From Physcomitrium patens (lineage: Eukaryota > Streptophyta > Bryopsida > Funariales > Funariaceae), in assembly GCF_000002425.4 (NCBI RefSeq), contig NC_037269.1:9971477-10035476 (forward strand): a stretch of 64,000 nucleotides of DNA. The letters are read 5' to 3'. Shown here one piece after another: positions 55,924 to 64,000 of the stretch. The notes under the pieces were generated by a model. That model was not told the origin of the DNA and searched no databases. It worked only from the letters and a program-made list of their open reading frames with translations. Made by a program: the position numbers and the translations under genes. Each line of letters begins with the position of its first letter. Position 1 is the stretch's first letter.

Positions 55924-57149
55924 ACCGGCAGTTCAGCATTCATATTCTTCGCATTTAGCACCTTAGATAGATACATGTCATCATTCAACTGTCAACAAAC
56001 TTTCAGATGTTAGCGATAATTCTCTATTGAGGCTTAAGAAAAGGAACTGGGTACAACTAGAACGTAGTAAAATCATCTTCTCCTTGAATATTCTCACCAG
56101 AGTGCTAAGGACAACGCAAAATTGCAAGAAATGAAAAAAAATTATCGAATTCATTAAAAAAGAGCACCCAAAATAGGAACCTGCAAGGACGAGAGCTAGA
56201 GAAGAAGAAGAAAAGAAAGTAAAAAGAAAAGAAACGGGGTATTGGTATTCAAAATACAATGTGAAAGCAACTTCACATTTTCTAACTCACAATGTTGCCA
56301 CAAGATAAAAGTGACAGCGTGGCAACAGGGACAGAGCTTCTCGAAATAAGGATCTGAACAAAACATAATACGGAAATTCTGAAATAAGGAAGCAAGTATA
56401 TCTGCAAGGAAGTTCATAAAGCAACTTTCCCAACACTGGAACGATATCCAAAACACCATTCAATATGTAGTCTTTACAGCCTCATCTTCACCTCACAATG
56501 CAGCGTAGTCATACTGAAGCCTGCATCACATTCCATTACATTACCTCAGTAACAGCATTCTTTTACTTGGCTACTTGCTCACAATACCAAGATAGACGAA
56601 TTCTCTTAATTTCCTCAAAAGCCGACTTCATCCTATTCTTAATAGGTAGTGAGACCTACTGGTCCTGAACCATCAAGGTCAATCAAAGCACCAAATTCAT
56701 GGACTAAAACGGAATGACAATTTGATCTAACATTACCTAATACAGGAGGTTGCACATGCTGATCCCGGCAAGAGCTTCTCTCAGAAAGTCCACTTGGAAT
56801 TAATGTACCTTGTACTACACCTATTTTTGTTGGAATAACAGAGAAGTCATGCATACAAAGAAATTCAAATATCATCACCTGCTTAAATAAACCCAACGAA
56901 CTGAAATGAGTTGATAACTTTGGTCATCACACCTTCCTCGCGCCTAGGGTGTGCCCATACAAAATGCGATATACAATGAATTAATACACTTGACTAGATG
57001 TCGTGTATGGGGCAAATTTTGTGCAGTTAACTATTAGAAACTTCTCGTCGAAGCTTGAAGATGATTCATATCTTCAAAATTACCCTAAAATTCCAAAAAA
57101 GGTGTATTCATCATATTCCACGACTGATCTAACATTGCATGACTATCAT
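55924..57149. other. Convergent 3' intergenic region
   Basis: It lies between the stop of the VWA gene and the stop of the RKP-like gene on the other strand and should hold both 3' UTRs. No coding feature is recognised. Confidence 0.5.
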
Positions 57150-60100
57150 CTATTGTATCGTTGGTGGTGGCCCTGTGCTAGGTTGAGGTAACTTGGCATC
57201 TGCTAAAGTGCCAGTTAAAGTCCTGCTTAGATCTGCTGGGCACTCGTCATTTTCCACAGCACACATTGAAGAAACTTTAATGACATTGGAATTGCAGAAA
57301 AAACATCGTTGATTGTTTAGGAGATGACGAGATATACAACGTTGGCATGACTTGTGTTTGCAGGGCAAGAAAACGGTGTCCACTTCGCAAGCATAGCAAA
57401 TAGTGCAAGTTTCTTCCCTATCCATAATTGCAAGGTTCCCCAGAGGATCTGCAACAAGGCCAAGTTGATCGGCGATTCAATACTGATGTGTGCACGAGCG
57501 CTTACCAGAACTTAAGATGAAGAAATTCCTTCTCTAGTTATCAGGCCACTCATTTTAATCTCAGAAAACTTAAGTAACAGCTTAACTATAAAAAAATATA
57601 AACTAAAATAAAATAAAATAAAATAAAGCCTTTGAAATGGAAGGCTTCTATTTTCTACATAGAATATATTGTAGCACCAGGTAAAAAAGCACAAATGGTA
57701 GTTTGATTGAGACTTGTGATCTTAACGGAGAAATATAGAGCAGCTCAGGAGAAAATTTTACCTGAAGATGGGTTCGATGAAAGAAAAGAATCGACAGAAG
57801 CTTGTCGACGAACTTTCTCTATTTCATCCTTAAGTTTCGATATAAAAAATTTCAAATCTGATATCCTTTTTATTGAAGGATCACCTTTGAATGTCACCTC
57901 CTACAGCACAAATTTCTTTTGTGAAAAATCGTCCATTCAACAGATATCACCCAAAGACAACGTTTTAGCATCTTCATTTATATAATCTACCACCACATTC
58001 CACACGAATATACATATGTTCTGAACGGAGCTGAGCACAAGCTTCTGCTGTCTACTACAAGGAGATGTTTTCAAGCAGGTGCAGGAGCTCGATGAACATG
58101 GCATTAAGCATTACCCAGCTATAGTTCATCAGATACTGGAAATTGCCAATCAGAGCTGTTGAAATGTCTGCAGCAGCAAGGACAGTTGCCATGTCGTGCG
58201 CTATAACTGGACTTGGTAATGAGGTAGTACTTCTCAAATTGAGCACAATGCCAACGAGAGGAGCCAAGATCATTGCCCTGTTGACCCTTTCTAAAGATTG
58301 CCCTTGCTGCCTGACAGTGCTGAGAGAACAGAAGCAAACCGTTGCAATCTGTTAATAAGAGAATTAAGAAGATAACTAAAAAATTCCCTCCTTTCTCTAT
58401 TAAACAATGAGAAGAAACATGCCAACTTCTGTTCATTCTAAAAGCTTAAGTTGCAGACCTGTCAAAAAAATGGGCATCTGCACATGATGTAGTGTGGTTG
58501 AGAACGAATATAATGAGCTCACAAAGCCGAACGAGATTGATTTCAGGCCCTTGTAAGAAGGCATGCGGCAACTCCTGTGTGAAAAATTCGAGTATCCTTT
58601 CTAAATTGCAAGAAAGCTCGAACATTACTATGCATTTCCGTTGCAGCAAATCTGGTACCTGGACATAATGCAGAGAAGGGAAGAAATTATATATAGTGAA
58701 ACACCAAAATGTAAAATTAGAAAATATACCAACTCAAGTTTAGAAACAATCACATAATACAACTTCGGTATCACCTCTGCCGATCAACATAAAACACGAA
58801 TTCTGTCAAATATTCATAACAAAAAGAACTAACAATAATTTATCATACATAAAAAGGGTCCAGCCGCCCAAAAAAAGCGTTATGTAATTGGGACAAGTTG
58901 TGCATTGAAAGAATGTTTTTCATAAACCCAATCTCAGAAAAAATGGTAGGTACTAGGAAAATGTAGAAAGGTAACACCTGACGTAGGTCGGAGTGTTCTT
59001 GCATCTCTTTGATTGCGACAGAAAACTCTGTTATGGTCCAATTCAGTGTGTTGAAGAGGCGGTTAAGAAACGATGCAAAAAGCTTTTCATCGCTCATGCA
59101 TTTTTCTTTTAGTAAACGCTGCAACCAAGCACCGGTACCTTGAGCTTGGGTGCTAGGTAAGGCTTCGAATTTAGCACCACAGACTAACTTTAACATCGAA
59201 AGCAACATATCAAGATCTTTAAACAAATACATATACAAAAAACTACCATCTGTACACTTTTAAGATTCGCTGACACGAATAAATTGAACTAACCTGGAAG
59301 TGGGGAGAGAATGGTTTCCCATGTGATAAACATTTTGAAGCTCCAAATCCAGAACCCTTGCAGAGCCGCAACAAGATGTTGGATACAGGAATCCAGAAGC
59401 GGTTGTCAAAAGAAGCTAAAAGAGAGCCAACCATGCCTGCACGGGCTGCTTGGCTCCGCTCAAATGCAATGACGTGTTCCTTATGTTGCACCAACACTGA
59501 AATTGATTGCAACAAAATATCTCGCACATCTGAATTTGCTATGCGGGCATCACTGAAATGGGTAACCAAAAAAGTCACCTGCAGAGGCAACATCGTAAAC
59601 AAGCCGTGTTAACTATTAAGAAAACAACAGTGAGAGAAGAAGAAAGTACGTGTAACTCAAGTTACAAAGGAGCAGCTTGATAAGCTTACAAATGAACTCA
59701 TTCTGAAACAACGAAGGAGCAACAAGATTACCAGAGGCGAAAGGCCTTGTTGTAGGAGAGAAGAAGGCGTCACAAATGGAGGGTCACTCCTTCGCAAAAC
59801 ATGAAAAGAGTCTACCTGATAAAACATCCAGTTGTCATGATCACAAGACAAACACAAATTAAAATTGCATTTGAGAAGATATCACAAGATAAACATAAAA
59901 ATAGAAATAAAATTAAAATTAAAATCTCGACAACAAGCAGCGCTAATGATGTGCAGGTTTAAAATAGAAAAGACATTAAATGCAGCAACATCATGGCACG
60001 CATAAAGAAAGTCGGAAACAAAAATAATATTCAAAGTAGTCACGCACCAAAGTCTCCACATAGAACTCTGGAACGAAGCTAAAAATAGAATCTTTCTTGC

Positions 60101-63100
60101 TCAGGACCAACAATAGCTGCGCAACCCAGATACATGTAGCATACATTCCCCTGAGCTTCCATCTTGCGAACATTGTCACTCGGTACCTGCACTTCAACAG
60201 TCGTGTCAATGCATGGTGTAGATATGCGCATAGCAGAGGAACATGTTTAAACTGATATTATTACTTACTAACATCAGCAGATATGATAACTTATAAGCAC
60301 CGCAAGTTCGATTAGAACGACCATTGATAGCAGGAGTATCAACATACCACGTGCACTGCCGTACACAATCAATCAAATCTTCTCTATACACTGTTCTGGC
60401 TTCCTTCAACCGCTTCAAATATTCACAAGACATCTTTTCTCCACGTATCTGACGATCGGTTTCATCGAGCTGTGCGATAGATTGCATTTGATGCTGCATG
60501 AAGAACGAGGCCTAAACACACATATACACACAAGAGTTAAACAATAAAAATTACGTTTATCAAGAATTAAAAATCACATATAAAAGTGTCAATAGGTTCT
60601 CACAATCATAGTAGAACAACCGTATTACTAGGGCCCACTCCGAAGGAACTGTGAAATGCTCAAGAGCAGGTAAGGCATGAAAATCAACCTCAGAAAAACA
60701 CTATCAAAACCACTTCTAACAAAAAAAAGCTTGCCAACAGGCTTTGCTCTCCAACAAAAACCACGAAATTTTAAAAAGTATTTATATGAATGTATATGTG
60801 AAAGTGTATATATAAATACGGGAAAACATTGACAAGCCAGATATGATCAAACAAGTAGTATAAGGAACAATTTTGCATACCTGTCTAAAAATTTGAGCAA
60901 GCCCGAGGTGGTAGAAGACGAGCATAATATCAAGCAACTCCTCTTCTCTAATAGCCTCAGATAGTTCCTTGACAGATCTAAACCCTGACTTTCTGTAACT
61001 GCGAGATGCAGGAGCCCCTCCCGAGCTGATGTACACCCTTCCACTTGAACTTGGCTTATCCTCAACACACTCGTCACAACTCCGGCCACTAGTGTAAGTA
61101 CTACTGATAGGACTACTGATCCTTTCACCCACTCCAGCTGATGTACTAACAGCAACTATCTTACTAGGAACCCTCACAAGACTCTTGCTAGGGCCCAGCA
61201 ACTCACTTAAGGCAAGATCTGAACAACAAGCTGGCTTAAGTTTCCCTCCATGTCGTACGATGTCGTCCTCTTCATCCATGCAGCTTTCCTCCCATTCCAC
61301 TTCCAGAACATCCAACCCCCCAGAAAAGGTTTTCACCAAATGACTGAAGGTTCCCCCTAAACGAGCGAAATCAGAGTCCTTCAAGAAGATGCTCGCGGGA
61401 AAAGTACGCTTGCCAACCCTGCAGGATAAATTTAAACCCAGTATCTTTTTAAAACAGTATTGCCACAATAACTATGCATGCTGGTTAAAAGTGATACATC
61501 TAAAACAGAAAAGACACATACGTAACACGAGGAGAAAAACAAGTATAACTACGCCCAGCAAAGAGAAGGGTTGAAAGCTGGAAAATGTGCAGTCCAATAA
61601 CCTATGAAGAAAGCCCTTAGAATTATCATGGTCCTTCATTCCCTCGTTGGTATCACCAATCACCTTGCCTGGTCCGAAGCCCTCAGACAGAAGTCGCAGC
61701 AAAACACAGTGTGTCGAAACTAGCACAGAATTATCAGACAGCCCTGCTGGCGCAATACTCCTGTAAGCCCCGCGATTTTTGCATATGAGGTTGCGTAAAA
61801 ACCTCCGAAAAACCACACCAGGGAGAGGCTGGGCTAACTCTTCAGTCGGAGGCGGTACAAAGTGAAGAAGTCGACCGCAGAGCTCCCATTGCAAATCTTC
61901 TATCTACATTTAATCCCTCTTAGTGCGCGTAGAAGAATAAGTAACCATAAATAACAAAACCCAGACGAAAGAAAATACACACTGTCTTCTAAAGGAAGTA
62001 ATCCATGCACAAAGTTCGAGACCCCAACAGTGATTGAGTCGTGGTATTTCACGTGGATCGCACCAGTCACCATATCACACAGACGATAACCATGCCTAAA
62101 GAAGTACAGTGTAAAGATACATAATGAGAGAGATTTGGACTAAAATAGCCCATGCGTGTCTAATCCAAAGACAATTATCAAGAATGATTTGAGCTGCCGA
62201 GTCAAGAAGCAGTTACATACAAACTAGACTGAGTAGTTCTCTAGCTTTCACATAGAAACAAGTCGAAAACACAGTCAAAGAATGGAAGCACCTTGACAAT
62301 TGCTCTAGACAATGCTGTTGCCGCATGCCTCATTTTACCCTCTGAACAGAGGTCCTCTCGAGATCCAGGCCACCATACTATTGGCATCAACCCTTCAAGA
62401 TCATTCTTGTTTGGACCCTTCCGAGTAAGCAGTCCCTCCAGACATAAATCGAATCCTTCTGACATCCACCATGAGACCATAAAATCGTATCGTTCCAGCA
62501 GATGACAAGCTAAGGCCAGGTATGGATAGGGACCCGTGTAAGGATGGTCAGCCAACACAAACGGAGATGTGCGGCAGCCATAGGCAAGAGCTTCCATAAT
62601 AGTGGAGACAAAAGAGCTACCACAAGCATCCCTTTCTAATCCTGGGAGCAAAAGATCCAGTGCCAGATCAACACTAGGGGCATCATGGGGGGCTTCTGAT
62701 CTGTAGGTCTCCAGCAGGAACGGAACAAGTGCACCCCAAACTGTATAATCTTCTGGTAGATTTGATTTCTCATCTTTACCGAGACTTGAACTCCGTAGAA
62801 GCAGCGGTCTAAGAAAATCGCAGATTTCCGCACCTATTAATAAAACATCATGGTCTGTTAGGGGAGTGTATCTCTTCAGCCTGTCCTCAGGTGCCATGGC
62901 TGCCGCAACCTCTCCACTTCCCAATCGCACAAGCCTCTGCAAACAACCAAGCAAAAATTTTGCTCTGTCACACACTGAATTCATCTCATTCTCCATGTCG
63001 CCGACTTCAACTGTTGGAGGCAGCTGAATAGGAGAGAATCCCTCAACAGGATACATGAATGGCCTCCCACCAAAATTCAATTCGCAGCGCTCGCCATGTG

Positions 63101-63890
63101 ACAATGAGATTGCTGGGTAGTAACCATCTTTGGGATCAACCGCTCTGATTTTGTCATAAGCTACACCTAAAGAAATACCATTCCTGTAAAAAATTATTTC
63201 TTTTTTCTCCAAGTCCAAACAGCAACCAATAACATCCCCTGCTACCCAAGGCTGACCATAAGTTGCATGACATTCATTCCACTTACGGACTCTCTTCCCG
63301 TCATACGCATACGAATCTGCTGCATCACCTACGCCTTCCTCGTTCGTGAAAGGACATGAGATGGTAGCCCAGCCAAGTTGCTGAATGCCTGCTGTCCCAA
63401 GAGTAGCTTCATACATCCACCGACCCCTCCAAACACATGCATTGGCACGAGCGCTGATAAAAACGGAATGGCTCTCCAATTGCAAAAATCTCTTATCAAA
63501 CTTGATGTCTCCACAAGCAGAGGCGCTATCCATAGCAACAATACCATTTCCAAAAGGGGAGTCGTTAATGAAAACGCTCTTCTTATGATCACGATCAGAC
63601 GTGGAATAGTCATCTGCTTGTCGAACGATACTGAGTTGTGAATACAGGTACGATCGCACACTACTTGCATCAATCCTGTCATGATCTAACAAAGAGAGCT
63701 CCAACCCAGGTGACACACCAAAAACGTGTGCCAGAGTACGGTCCAGCCCCCATTTGCTACACTCATCATGCATACAAGACGCAACAATAACCCCAGCGTC
63801 AATCTCTTTTTCATCCAGGAGGGCAGCCAAACCAGTAGATCTGGTTCGTTGAAACTGGCGCCCTTTCCGCAGACCTCCATCCGCCCACAT
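57150..63890 (-). CDS. RKP: RKP/KPC1-type E3 ubiquitin ligase (SPRY + RING), twelve exons
   Basis: Exons on the minus strand: 63890-62292, 61903-61602, 61418-60881, 60511-60348, 60186-60048, 59815-59732, 59578-59294, 59187-58978, 58658-58459, 58277-58115, 57900-57762, 57448-57150; 4122 nt, 1373 aa, phases consistent. The acceptor at 59187 is the least certain. A SPRY domain (about 125-290) has A-N-A-C-V-W-R-G-R-W-M-Y-E, G-W-A-T-I and F-Y-R-N-G-I-S-L-G. The long middle region aligns in order with plant RKP (for example C-K-N-R-G-A, E-E-E-L-L-D, R-L-F-N-T-L-N-W-T). The C-terminal C3HC4 RING is C1289, C1292, C1304, H1306, C1309, C1312, C1323, C1326. RKP is related to mammalian KPC1 and degrades CDK inhibitors such as KRP1. 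ATG 63890 is the first in frame after an upstream stop (about 63984); a further 5' exon outside the window is possible. Confidence 0.9.
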
Positions 63891-64000
63891 ATTTCGAACC
63901 TGCCTGCCTGCACCCTCTACAACCAAGTCTGAGCAAAGGTCACGCCACCTCCCAATGCAGACATTCCACACATCCAATTTCCACTACATATCTGCGGCTG

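Noticed and set aside
60782..61894. ORFs at 60782-61468 and 61472-61894 as separate minus-strand genes.
   Set aside because: Their ends run into introns; the inner parts are exons 3 and 2 of the RKP-like gene with matching phases.

Overview
The window looks like nuclear DNA of a land plant, most likely a bryophyte such as a moss. The single-copy genes are plant types with short GT-AG introns: a serine carboxypeptidase, a copper chaperone for superoxide dismutase, an FeSOD remnant and an RKP/KPC1-type E3 ligase. The DNA between them is AT-rich and full of chromodomain Ty3/gypsy elements and old LINE sequence. The species cannot be fixed from this window alone.

Layout. (1) 1-5.9 kb is AT-rich DNA with no recognisable gene. 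(2) About 5.95-25.58 kb is a nest of transposons: a decayed LINE is split by LTR element A (6800-24477, TSD CAAGT). A carries element B between its gag and protease (8664-14555, TSD GCAAC/GCAAT) and element C inside its 3' LTR (17846-24213, TSD CAAAG). (3) 25.6-29.2 kb is low-complexity, G-rich DNA leading to a ten-exon serine carboxypeptidase gene (29197-32361, +). (4) 35.8-38.7 kb holds a CCS gene (-) facing a broken FeSOD gene (+); seven GTAC motifs lie between them. (5) 38.7-41.6 kb is AT-rich. (6) Element D (41571-46548, TSD GAAAG) is related to C and has lost its RT core. (7) 46.6-53 kb is AT-rich, with an unrecognised coding-like stretch near 50 kb. (8) 53086-55923 (+) encodes a predicted single-pass membrane protein with a von Willebrand A domain. 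(9) 57150-63890 (-) is a twelve-exon RKP-like RING/SPRY ubiquitin ligase.

The most unusual material is in the four chromoviruses, all on the + strand. In each, the 10-11 nt starting 2 nt inside the 5' LTR edge are complementary to a segment of the same element's LTR just downstream of its TATA box. Element B uses a different sequence from A, C and D yet keeps the pairing. This is the layout of Tf1/sushi-type self-primed reverse transcription, not tRNA priming. All four also carry leader stem-loops with a conserved GGATTACCC-like loop and covarying stems, a gag TAG followed exactly 8 nt later by the pol frame (-1), and an extra ORF (about 117-140 codons) between the chromodomain and the 3' LTR that I do not recognise.

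All gene models were made by eye from ORFs, splice signals and remembered family motifs. Exon phases were checked by hand and are consistent for the carboxypeptidase (473 aa), the VWA protein (508 aa) and the RKP-like gene (1373 aa). No database search was run.
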